This document shows, piece by piece, positions 56,627 through 64,000 of a DNA stretch of 64,000 bases; position 1 is the first letter of the stretch; the number at the start of each line of letters is the position of its first letter. A program made the position numbers and the translations under genes. Source of the stretch: Pelomonas sp047654785 (GTDB lineage Bacteria > Pseudomonadota > Gammaproteobacteria > Burkholderiales > Burkholderiaceae_C); NCBI RefSeq assembly GCF_047654785.1, contig NZ_JASGKQ010000003.1:868001-932000 (forward strand), written 5' to 3'. Under the pieces are notes generated by a model. That model did no database searches, was not told the origin of the DNA, and worked only from the letters and a program-made list of their open reading frames with translations.

Positions 56627-58342
56627 TCAGTTGTTCTGGTTGTCCAGCTTGGCGCGCAGCAGGGCGCCCAGGCTGGTCGTGCCGGCGTTCTCACGCTCGT
56701 TCGACTGGCTGATGCGCTGCATGGCTTCCTGCTGGTCGGCGTTGTCCTTGGCCTTGATCGACAGCTGGATGTTGCGGGTCTTGCGGTCGATGTTGACGAT
56801 GACGGCGGTGACTTCGTCGCCTTCCTTCAGCACGTTGCGGGCGTCTTCCACGCGGTCGCGGGAGATTTCCGAAGCGCGCAGATAGGCCATCACGCCTTCG
56901 GCCAGCTCGACTTCAGCGCCGCGCGGGTCGACGGTCTTGACCTTGCCGGTCACCGAGGCGCCGCGGTCGTTGATGGTCGTGTAGGCGGTGAAGGGGTCGC
57001 TGTCCAGCTGCTTGATGCCCAGCGAGATGCGCTCGCGCTCGACGTCCACGGCCAGTACGACGGCTTCGACTTCCTGGCCCTTCTTGAAGTTGCGCACGGC
57101 GGTTTCGCCGGACTCGTCCCAGGACAGGTCGGACAGGTGCACCAGGCCGTCGATGCCTTGCGCCAGGCCCACGAACACGCCGAAGTCGGTGATGCTCTTG
57201 ACGGGGCCCTTGACCTTGTCGCCGCGCTTGACGTTCTCGGCGAACTCTTCCCACGGGTTGGCCTTGCACTGCTTCATGCCCAGGCTGATGCGGCGCTTGT
57301 CCTCGTCGATCTCCAGGACCATGACTTCGACCTCGTCGCCCAGCGAGACCAGCTTGCTGGGGGCGATGTTCTTGTTGGTCCAGTCCATTTCGGAGACGTG
57401 CACCAGGCCCTCGATGCCCGGCTCGATCTCGACGAACGCGCCGTAGTCGGCGATGTTCGTGACCTTGCCGAACAGGCGGGTGCCGGTCGGGTAGCGGCGG
57501 GCCACGCCGAACCACGGGTCGTCGCCCAGCTGCTTGATGCCCAGCGAGACGCGGTTCTTCTCGGCATCGAACTTCAGGACCTTGGCGGTCAGTTCCTGGC
57601 CGACCTGAACGACTTCGCTCGGGTGGCGGACACGGCGCCAGGCCATGTCGGTGATGTGCAGCAGGCCGTCGATGCCGCCCAGGTCCACGAACGCACCGTA
57701 TTCGGTGATGTTCTTGACCACGCCGTTGACGATGGCGCCTTCGGACAGCGTTTCCAGCAGCTTGGCGCGCTCTTCACCCATGGAGGCCTCGACGACGGCG
57801 CGGCGCGACAACACGACGTTGTTGCGCTTGCGGTCGAGCTTGATGACCTTGAATTCCATGGTCTTGCCCTCGAACGGGCTCATGTCCTTCACCGGGCGGG
57901 TGTCCAGCAGCGAGCCGGGCAGGAAGGCGCGGATGCCGTTGACGAGGACGGTCAGGCCGCCCTTGACCTTGCCGGAGACGGTGCCGGTCACGAAGTCGCC
58001 GGACTCCAGCGCGGTTTCCAGGCTCAGCCACGAGGCCAGGCGCTTGGCCTTGTCGCGCGACAGGATGGTGTCGCCGTAGCCGTTCTCGATGGCGTCGATG
58101 GCGACGGAGACGAAGTCGCCGACCTGGACTTCCAGTTCGCCCTGGTCGTTCTTGAACTCGTCGATGGGCACATAGGCCTCGGACTTCAGGCCGGCGTTGA
58201 CGACGACGAAGTTGTGCTCGACGCGAACGACCTCGGCCGAGATCACTTCGCCGGCGCGCATGTCGGAGCGCTGCAGCGACTCCTCGAACATCGCGGCAAA
58301 GGATTCCATGCCGGAGGATTGGGCGGTTTGGGTTTGGGACAT
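56627..58342 (-). CDS. rpsA: Ribosomal protein S1
   Basis: A 571-residue protein with six S1 (OB-fold) repeats. Examples are VVNAGLKSEAYVPIDEFKND in repeat 1, VNGVVKNITEYGAFVDLGGI in repeat 3 and VTNIADYGAFVEIEPGIEGL in repeat 4. S1 binds mRNA and helps the 30S subunit to start on structured messages. The upstream AGGATCC is a poor Shine-Dalgarno, usual for rpsA, which S1 represses autogenously in E. coli. It lies downstream of aroA-cmk, the standard order. Confidence 0.97.
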   Translation of the reverse strand: MSQTQTAQSSGMESFAAMFEESLQRSDMRAGEVISAEVVRVEHNFVVVNAGLKSEAYVPIDEFKNDQGELEVQVGDFVSVAIDAIENGYGDTILSRDKAKRLASWLSLETALESGDFVTGTVSGKVKGGLTVLVNGIRAFLPGSLLDTRPVKDMSPFEGKTMEFKVIKLDRKRNNVVLSRRAVVEASMGEERAKLLETLSEGAIVNGVVKNITEYGAFVDLGGIDGLLHITDMAWRRVRHPSEVVQVGQELTAKVLKFDAEKNRVSLGIKQLGDDPWFGVARRYPTGTRLFGKVTNIADYGAFVEIEPGIEGLVHVSEMDWTNKNIAPSKLVSLGDEVEVMVLEIDEDKRRISLGMKQCKANPWEEFAENVKRGDKVKGPVKSITDFGVFVGLAQGIDGLVHLSDLSWDESGETAVRNFKKGQEVEAVVLAVDVERERISLGIKQLDSDPFTAYTTINDRGASVTGKVKTVDPRGAEVELAEGVMAYLRASEISRDRVEDARNVLKEGDEVTAVIVNIDRKTRNIQLSIKAKDNADQQEAMQRISQSNERENAGTTSLGALLRAKLDNQNN

Positions 58343-58417
58343 GTTGGTTGGATCCTGATGCGCCGGCTTGGGCCGGCGCGGCGGTGCAGGCGGGCCTGCG
58401 GGTTAGGTTGTTGACAT

Positions 58418-58458
58418 CGCCGGCCTCAGTGAGCTGACGCTCGGAGGGAAGGCCGGCG
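58418..58458 (-). promoter_or_regulatory. Hairpin in the cmk-rpsA gap
   Basis: CGCCGGCCT (58418-58426) pairs with AGGCCGGCG (58450-58458) over a 23-nt loop. It lies between the cmk stop and rpsA, 76 nt before the rpsA start. It may be a weak terminator for the aromatic operon or part of a regulatory rpsA leader. Confidence 0.4.
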
Positions 58459-58496
58459 GGCCAGGGCTTCTCAGGCCGGGGCCGCGCTGAAGGGAC

Positions 58497-60483
58497 TCAG
58501 AACGGCCGGCGCCGCTGCCACCAATCCAGCACCCGGGTCACCGATTCCTCGATGCCCAGCGCCGAGTTGTCCAGCAGCTGCGCGTCCTGCGCGGGGGCCA
58601 GCGGCGAGGCCGAGCGGTTCTTGTCCCGTTCGTCCCGCGCCTCCAGAATCTTCGCGCAAGCCCTCGATATTAGCCGAAATCCCTTTGGAAATCAATTGCT
58701 TATACCGCCGCTCGGCACGCGTCGCGGCGCTCGCGGTCAGGAAGACCTTGAGGGCGGCGTCCGGGAAGATGGCCGTGCCCATGTCGCGGCCGTCGGCGAC
58801 CAGGCCGGGCAGGCGGCGGAAGTCGAGCTGCAACTGGTGCAGCGCCGTGCGCACCTCGGGGTGGGCCGCGACCTGCGAGGCCAGCAGGCCGGTGGCCTCG
58901 GCGCGCAGCCGGGCGCTGACGTCCTCGTCGCCGAGCAAGACCAGGCCGCCGCGGAAGGCGAGCCGCAGCGTCGGTACGAGCGCGGCGACGGCGGGGCCGT
59001 CGTCCAGGTCCAGCCCGGCGCGGCGCGCGGCCAGGCCGGTCACGCGGTAGAGCGCGCCGGAGTCCAGCACGCCGAAGCCCAGCGCCTTGGCCACCTCGTC
59101 GGCCAGCGTGCCCTTGCCGGACGCGGAGGGGCCGTCGATGGTGATGACGGGGATCTCCTCGCGTCGCGCGGCGACGACGCCGAACAGCGTCTCGAAATAG
59201 TCCGGGAAGGTCTTGGCGACGCAGTGCGGCTCCAGGATGCGCACCGGCACGGCGCCGTTGAGGGCGGCCAGCGAGAAGCACATCGCGACCCGGTGGTCGT
59301 CGTAGGTGTGGATGGCCGCCGCTTGCCAGTCGTGCAGCGGTACGACGCGGATCCAGTCCGGGCCTTCGTCCACCGTCGCGCCGAGCTTGCGCAGCTCGGT
59401 CGCCATCGCGGCGATGCGGTCGGTCTCCTTGACGCGCCAGCTGGCGATGTTGGTCAGCATGGTCGGTGCGTCGGCGTACAGCGCCATCACGGCCAGCGTC
59501 ATCGCGGCGTCGGGGATGTGGTTGCAGTCCAGCGTCAGGCCCTTGAGCGGCCAGGCGCCGCGGCGCACTTCCAGCCAGTTCGGGCCGGCCTGCACCGCGG
59601 CGCCCATCGCGGCGGCGGCCTCGATGAAGCGCACGTCGCCCTGCAGCGACTCGCGGCCGACGCCCTCGATGCGGATCGGCGCGTCCGTTGCCGCGATCGC
59701 GCCCAGCGCGACGAAATAGGACGCCGACGACGCGTCGCCCTCGACGAACACCGCGCCCGGCGACACGTAGCGGCTGCCGGCCGGGATGACGAAGGCTTGC
59801 CAGCCCTCGCGCCGTACCTGGATGCCGAAGCGCGCCAGCAGCGCCAGCGTGATTTCGATGTAGGGCTTGGAGATCAGCTCGCCGATGACTTCGATGCGCA
59901 CATCTTGCGTGGCCACCAGCGGCAGCGCCAGCAGCAGCGCGGTCAGGAACTGGCTGGATACGTCGCCGCGCACGCGCACCGGCGCGTCCAGCGCGAGCGC
60001 GGACGGGCCGCGCAGCCGCAGCGGCGGGTAGCCGGAGGTGCCGAGGTCGTCGATGGCGCAGCCCAGGGCGCGCAGCGCGTCCACCAGGTCGCCGATCGGC
60101 CGCTCGTGCATGCGCGCCACGCCCGAGACCTCGAAGCTGCCGCCCTGCGTCGCGGCCAGCAGCGCGAGCGCGGCGGTCAGCGGGCGCATCGCGGTGCCGG
60201 CGTTGCCGAGGAAGAGCCGGGCCTGCTTCGCGTGCAACTGGCCGCCGAGGCCGACGATGCTGACCGTGTCGCCGTCCTGCACGACGCCGCAGCCCAGCGT
60301 GCGCAGCGCGTCCAGCATGACGGCGGTGTCGTCCGACGCGAGCAGATCGCGCACGATGGTGCGGCCTTCGCTCAACGCCGCCAGCAGCAGCACGCGGTTG
60401 GAAATGCTCTTGGAGCCGGGCAGGCGCACGGTGCCTGCGGCGCCGCGCAGCGGCGGCAGGTCGAGGAAGGGGATCTTGAACAT
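58497..60483 (-). CDS. aroA-cmk: Fused AroA-Cmk (EPSP synthase / cytidylate kinase) with apparent frameshift in the kinase tail
   Basis: Residues 1-435 are EPSP synthase: GTVRLPGSKSISNRVLLLAA, LFLGNAGTAMRPLTAALALL, WRVKETDRIAAMATELRKLG and TYDDHRVAMCFSLAAL. With no stop or start codon between, FGVVAARREEIP leads into cytidylate kinase: VITIDGPSASGKGTLADEVA, GVLDSGALYRVTGLAA, LVADGRDMGTAIFPDAALKV and ERRYKQLISKGISANI. Such fusions are known in Burkholderiales. After GLRED the frame goes wrong: removing one base near 58647 restores LEARDERDKNRSASPLAPAQ, then LLDNSALGIEESVTRVLDWW and a stop at 58497-58499. As sequenced, the frame runs to 58471 with an unrelated tail. Either a sequence error or a real 1-nt insertion. 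The start overlaps the tyrA stop. Confidence 0.88.
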
Positions 60484-61379
60484 CACTTGGCCGCCGGGCG
60501 GCCGGGCGGGGCTGCGGGGGAGGGGAGGGTCCAGGCCGCGCGGCCTTCGGCGATGGGGCGCAGCGCCGCTTCCAGCGCCGCGGCGTCGCCGGCCTCGATC
60601 AGCGCTTCGAGCCCGTCCAGCATGGCGCGGAAGCGCTGCGACTGGGCCAGCACCTCGTGCTTGTTGGCCAGCAGGATGTCGCGCCAGACGGCGGGCTCGC
60701 CGGCGGCGATGCGGGTGAAGTCGCGGAAGCCCGGGCCGGCCAGGCTCAGGTAGTCGCGCGCGGCGGGCTGCTCGGCGATGGCCTGGAAATAGGCGAAGGC
60801 CAGCAGGTGCGGCAAATGGCTGACGGCGGCGAAGGCGGCATCGTGGTTGTGCGGCCGCATCTTCAGCACCGTGGCGCCCAGCGCCGACCAGACATCGGTG
60901 GCGCGCTGCACCAGCTGCGGGTTGGTGAAGGGCTGCGGCGTCAGGATGACCTGGCGGCCCTCGTACAGCGTCGCCTCGGCGTGCTGCACGCCGCCCGACT
61001 CCTTGCCGGCGATCGGGTGGCAGGGCACGAAGCTGGCGGCCCGCTCGCCCAGAGCGCGGCGCGCGGCCTCGATGACGTCGCACTTGGTGGAGCCCACGTC
61101 CATGAACAGCACGCCGGGGTTCACCAGGTGGCGGATGGCCTTCAGCGTGCTTTCGGTGGCGGACACCGGCACGGCGATCAGCACGATGTCGGACCCGGCC
61201 ACGGCCAGCAGCGCCGATCCGGCGGCCACGTCGATGACGCCCAGCTTCTTGGCCTGCTTGGTGGTGGAGGGCGACTTGCTGTAGCCCACGACGCGCTTGA
61301 CCAGGCCGGCCTTCTTCATCGCCAGCGCGAAGCTGCCGCCCATCAGGCCGCATCCGATCACGCCGAGCTGCTGGAACAT
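60483..61379 (-). CDS. tyrA: TyrA, prephenate dehydrogenase
   Basis: A 298-residue NAD(P)-dependent dehydrogenase of tyrosine synthesis. The Rossmann motif is LGVIGCGLMGGSFALAMKKA, followed by VLFMDVGSTKCDVIEAARRA and CHPIAGKESGGVQHAEATLY, where the His and Lys/Glu pair are catalytic. SHLPHLLAFAYFQAI and AGPGFRDFTRIAAGEPAVWR form the helical dimer domain. No chorismate mutase or ACT domain is attached. It lies 13 nt after pheA and its stop overlaps the aroA start (TGATG). Confidence 0.93.
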   Translation of the reverse strand: MFQQLGVIGCGLMGGSFALAMKKAGLVKRVVGYSKSPSTTKQAKKLGVIDVAAGSALLAVAGSDIVLIAVPVSATESTLKAIRHLVNPGVLFMDVGSTKCDVIEAARRALGERAASFVPCHPIAGKESGGVQHAEATLYEGRQVILTPQPFTNPQLVQRATDVWSALGATVLKMRPHNHDAAFAAVSHLPHLLAFAYFQAIAEQPAARDYLSLAGPGFRDFTRIAAGEPAVWRDILLANKHEVLAQSQRFRAMLDGLEALIEAGDAAALEAALRPIAEGRAAWTLPSPAAPPGRPAAK

Positions 61380-61392
61380 CGCCGGGCCCCGC

Positions 61393-62490
61393 TCAGTTCT
61401 TCACCGGGTAGGCGCCCAGCATCTTGAAGAAGGCGCAGGAGGCGCGCAGTTCCTCCAGCGCCGCGGCGACGTTGGCCTGGCTGGGGTGGCCGTCGAGGTC
61501 GATGTAGAAGTAGTACTCCCACTGGCCGGTGCGCGCCGGGCGGGATTCGAGCCGGGTCATCGACACGCCGTGTTTCTTCAGCGGCATCAGCAGGTCGTGC
61601 ATCGCGCCCGGCTTGTTGGGCACGGAGACGACGAGGCTGGTGCAGTCGCGCCCGGTGGCGGGCGGCGTGGCCATGGTCTGCGGCAGGCAGATGACGGCGA
61701 AGCGGGTGCGGTTGTAGGCCTCGTCCTGGACCGCGTGCGCGACGATGTGCAGGCCGAACAGCGCCGACGCGCGCTCGCTGCCCAGCGCCGCCCAGGCCGG
61801 GTTGGTGGCGGCCAGCCGCGCGCCCTCGGCATTGCTGGAGACAGCGCGGCGCTCGACGTCCGGCAAGTGCTTGTTCAGCCAGTTCTGGCACTGCGCCAGC
61901 GCCTGCGGATGCGCGAGCACCGCCTCCACGCCGTGCATGGACGGCTCCTTGCGCATCAGGTTGTGCCGGATCAGCAGCGACACCTCGCCGACGACGTGGC
62001 AGGGCGTGTGCAGGAACAGGTCCAGCGAGCGCGTGACGACGCCCTCGGTCATGTTCTCGACGCCGACGACGCCGAACTGCGCGCTGCCGCTGGCGGTGGC
62101 GTGGAAGACCTCGTCGAAGCTGGCGCAGTAGGTCATGTCGGCCGCGCCGCCGAAGTATTCGATCGCGGCCTGCTCGCAGAAGGTGCCGACCGGGCCGAGC
62201 ACGGCGACGCGCTGCGGCGACTCCAGCGCCAGGCAGGCGGACATGATCTCGCGCCAGATGGCGGCCACGTGCTCCGCCTTCAGCGGGCCGGGGTTGGCAT
62301 CGCGGATCTTGGCGATGACCTGCGCGACGCGGTCGGGCCGGAAGAAGGGCGTGCCCTCGGCGCGCTTGATCTCGCCGACCTGCTCGGCGATGCGGGCGCG
62401 CTGGTTCAGCAGCGCCAGCAGCTGCTTGTCCAGGCCGTCGATCTGGTCGCGCAGCGCCAGCAGCGCCTGGGAGGCAACGGGTTCAACCAT
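61393..62490 (-). CDS. pheA: PheA, chorismate mutase / prephenate dehydratase
   Basis: A 365-residue bifunctional enzyme. Residues about 8-95 are an AroQ chorismate mutase (ALRDQIDGLDKQLLALLNQR, then RVAQVIAKIRDANPGPL). The dehydratase follows with VGVENMTEGVVTRSLDLFL and the catalytic Thr-Arg-Phe in AYNRTRFAVI. The C-terminal ACT domain has SVPNKPGAMHDLL and the phenylalanine-binding MTRLESRP. It carries out the two steps from chorismate to phenylpyruvate and should be inhibited by phenylalanine. Its start overlaps the serC stop by eight bases. Confidence 0.95.
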   Translation of the reverse strand: MVEPVASQALLALRDQIDGLDKQLLALLNQRARIAEQVGEIKRAEGTPFFRPDRVAQVIAKIRDANPGPLKAEHVAAIWREIMSACLALESPQRVAVLGPVGTFCEQAAIEYFGGAADMTYCASFDEVFHATASGSAQFGVVGVENMTEGVVTRSLDLFLHTPCHVVGEVSLLIRHNLMRKEPSMHGVEAVLAHPQALAQCQNWLNKHLPDVERRAVSSNAEGARLAATNPAWAALGSERASALFGLHIVAHAVQDEAYNRTRFAVICLPQTMATPPATGRDCTSLVVSVPNKPGAMHDLLMPLKKHGVSMTRLESRPARTGQWEYYFYIDLDGHPSQANVAAALEELRASCAFFKMLGAYPVKN

Positions 62491-63568
62491 GGCGGGCCTC
62501 GAAATCCTGCAGGAACGACACCAGTGCCTGCACGCCTTCCAGCGGCATGGCGTTGTAGAGGGAGGCGCGCATGCCGCCGACCGACTTGTGGCCCTTGAGC
62601 TGCAGCAGGCCGTGCGCCCGGGCCTCGGCGAGGAAGCGCTCGTTCAGCGTCTCGTCCTTCAGGAAGAAGGGCACGTTCATGCGCGAGCGGCAGGCGGCGG
62701 GAACGCGGTTCTCGTAGAAGCCGGAGCCGTCCAGCGCCGCGTAGAGCAGGGCGGCCTTGTCGATGTTGCGCCGCTCGATGGCCGCGAGGCCGCGCTGGCC
62801 GGCGTACTCGAAGCCCTGCACCCACTGGAACACCAGGCCGGCGACGTAGATCGCGAAGGTCGGCGGCGTGTTGTACATGGACTGCGCGGCGGCCACCGTC
62901 GCGTAGTTGAAGGCCGAGGGGCAGATGTCCAGCGCATGGCCCAGCAGCTCGTCGCGCACGAACACCAGCGTCAGCCCAGCCGGGCCGATGTTCTTCTGCG
63001 CGCCGCCGAAGGCCAGGCCGACGCGGCGCCAGTCGATGGGGCGGGACAGCAGGTGCGACGAGCAGTCGATGACCAGCGGCACGCCGTGCGTCAGCTGCGG
63101 CAGCTCGTGGAACTCGATGCCGTCGATGGTCTCGTTGCTGCAGACGTGGACGTAGGCGGCATCGTCGCGCAGCCGCCATTGCCCGACCGGGACGAAGCCC
63201 TCGGCCGCGACCTGCACATCGGCATAGCGGCGCGCCTCGGCGGCGCTCTTGCGCGACCAGGCGCCGGTGACGGCCACGTCCACCTTGCCGCCGCGGCCGA
63301 GGTTCAGCGGCACGATGGCGTTCTCGCCCAGGCCGCCGCCCTGCATGAACAGGATGCGGAACTCGGCCGGCACGGCCAGCAGCTCGCGCAGGTCGGACTC
63401 GGCGCGCTCGATGATGGCGCCGAACTCCTTGCCCCGGTGGCTCATCTCCATGACGCTCATGCCGCTGCCGCCCCAGTCCAGCATCTCGGCGGCCACCTGG
63501 CGCAGCACGGGCTCGGGCAGCGTCGCCGGGCCGGCGGAGAAATTGAACGGGCGGCGGGATGAGGTCAT
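62483..63568 (-). CDS. serC: SerC, phosphoserine aminotransferase
   Basis: A 361-residue PLP enzyme. The start RPFNFSAGPATLPEPVLRQV, the early VMEMSHRGKEFGAIIERAES, the active-site Lys in LAFGGAQKNIGPAGLTLVFV and the end HKSVGGMRASLYNAMPLEGV are all typical. It makes phosphoserine from phosphohydroxypyruvate and also acts in pyridoxine synthesis. Heading serC-pheA-tyrA-aroA/cmk-rpsA, it links serine and aromatic amino acid supply, the common proteobacterial order. Confidence 0.96.
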   Translation of the reverse strand: MTSSRRPFNFSAGPATLPEPVLRQVAAEMLDWGGSGMSVMEMSHRGKEFGAIIERAESDLRELLAVPAEFRILFMQGGGLGENAIVPLNLGRGGKVDVAVTGAWSRKSAAEARRYADVQVAAEGFVPVGQWRLRDDAAYVHVCSNETIDGIEFHELPQLTHGVPLVIDCSSHLLSRPIDWRRVGLAFGGAQKNIGPAGLTLVFVRDELLGHALDICPSAFNYATVAAAQSMYNTPPTFAIYVAGLVFQWVQGFEYAGQRGLAAIERRNIDKAALLYAALDGSGFYENRVPAACRSRMNVPFFLKDETLNERFLAEARAHGLLQLKGHKSVGGMRASLYNAMPLEGVQALVSFLQDFEARHG

Positions 63569-63584
63569 CGGGATCGAGGGGAGG

Positions 63585-64000
63585 CTACTTCTTCGGCGTG
63601 GACGTCGCCGGCTTGGGCGCGGCGGCGGGCTGCTGGCCGAGCTGCTTGGCCATGCTGGCCTGCAGGGCCTTGAAGCGGCCCTCCAGCGTCGGGCCGGCCT
63701 CGGTCATCACCTTCTGCGCGACCGCCTTCTGCAGCTCGACGCTGGCCATGCCGTACTTCTGGCTGACCGGGGATTCTGCCCACGCCAGGATCTGCTTCAG
63801 TTCGTCCTCGTTGAAGCGTTCATCCAGCAGCGCCGAAGCCGTCGTCGGCACGGCCTTGGAAATCTTGCCTTTCAGGTAGGGCAGGTTCTCGTCGAGGAAC
63901 TTCTTCAGCTCGGCGTCCAGCGCCTTGGCCGTGGCCTCGCGCTTGTCGGCGGGCAGTTGCTGCAGCGCGTTACGGCCCACCTGCGTGAGCTGGGCCAGCG
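63585..64000 (-). CDS. DUF2059 family protein (5' end outside window)
   Basis: The frame is open to the last base, giving about 138 C-terminal residues. The helical pattern LAQLTQVGRNALQQLPADKR, KKFLDENLPYLKGKISKAVP, and LLDERFNEDELKQILAWAES with SPVSQKYGMASVELQKAV fits DUF2059, a periplasmic or exported family of unknown function. The tail is Ala/Pro/Thr/Lys-rich. The signal peptide and start lie beyond 64000. It precedes serC by 16 nt on the same strand and is probably in the same transcript. Confidence 0.82.
   Translation of the reverse strand, partial: LAQLTQVGRNALQQLPADKREATAKALDAELKKFLDENLPYLKGKISKAVPTTASALLDERFNEDELKQILAWAESPVSQKYGMASVELQKAVAQKVMTEAGPTLEGRFKALQASMAKQLGQQPAAAPKPATSTPKK

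Noticed and set aside
60484..61353. Extension of the aroA-cmk frame upstream into tyrA (a 960-codon frame).
   Set aside because: The first 290 codons are Arg/Gly-rich out-of-frame translation of tyrA; the AroA start at 60483 overlaps the tyrA stop as expected for coupled genes.

Overview
The window is a very GC-rich chromosomal segment from a betaproteobacterium of the order Burkholderiales, most like the Roseateles/Mitsuaria/Pelomonas/Rubrivivax group. That placement rests on gene order and protein character, not on a database search. The orders used are carA-leuE-carB, surE-pcm-nlpD-rpoS-rlmD, yhbY/rlmE-ftsH-folP-glmM, and serC-pheA-tyrA-aroA/cmk-rpsA-ihfB-lapA-lapB. No rRNA, tRNA, CRISPR array or intact mobile element was seen.

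Region 1 (1-16.7 kb) is a flagellar cluster. It starts inside flgN, followed by a stand-alone GH73 glucosaminidase, then flgA on the minus strand, divergent from the hook/basal-body operon flgB-C-D-E-F-G-H-I-J-K-L. Next come an uncharacterised flagellar-context gene, flagellin fliC with a strong terminator, a GT41 (O-GlcNAc-transferase-like) TPR glycosyltransferase that could modify flagellin, and a possible FliK-related protein. FlgJ is split: the rod-binding half lies in the operon and the muralytic half beside flgN. Two copies of a 19-bp-inverted-repeat, MITE-like element sit exactly at gene borders (after flgE and after flgL), and a REP-like hairpin precedes flgH.

Region 2 (16.7-30.9 kb) opens with a scar: a lower-GC DMT-family permease and an N-terminal remnant of an ISAs1-type transposase. 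After it come the sulfate importer operon sbp-cysT-cysW-cysA (minus), a hydratase, an orphan LuxR-type response regulator, a quinone oxidoreductase, the stress/stationary-phase cluster surE-pcm-nlpD-rpoS-rlmD, a Bax-inhibitor-1-like membrane protein and a GlcG/HbpS-like protein.

Region 3 (30.9-47.6 kb) is housekeeping: carA-leuE-carB, greA with a probable leader attenuator, a DUF4149 protein, yhbY, rlmE, ftsH, folP, glmM, a degenerate HD-GYP protein and dnaE.

Region 4 (47.6-56.5 kb) is envelope-related: a patatin-like phospholipase, an MsbA-type ABC exporter with a small helix-hairpin-helix protein, three glycosyltransferase-type genes, a Kdo 3-hydroxylase, lapB-lapA and ihfB. Region 5 (56.5-64 kb, minus strand) holds rpsA, a fused aroA-cmk gene with an apparent 1-nt frameshift in its kinase tail, tyrA, pheA, serC and a truncated DUF2059 protein. 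Several genes (surE, rlmD, rlmE, dnaE, a GT4 gene, kdoO) start only 6-9 nt after a -10-like box without a Shine-Dalgarno, suggesting leaderless transcripts.
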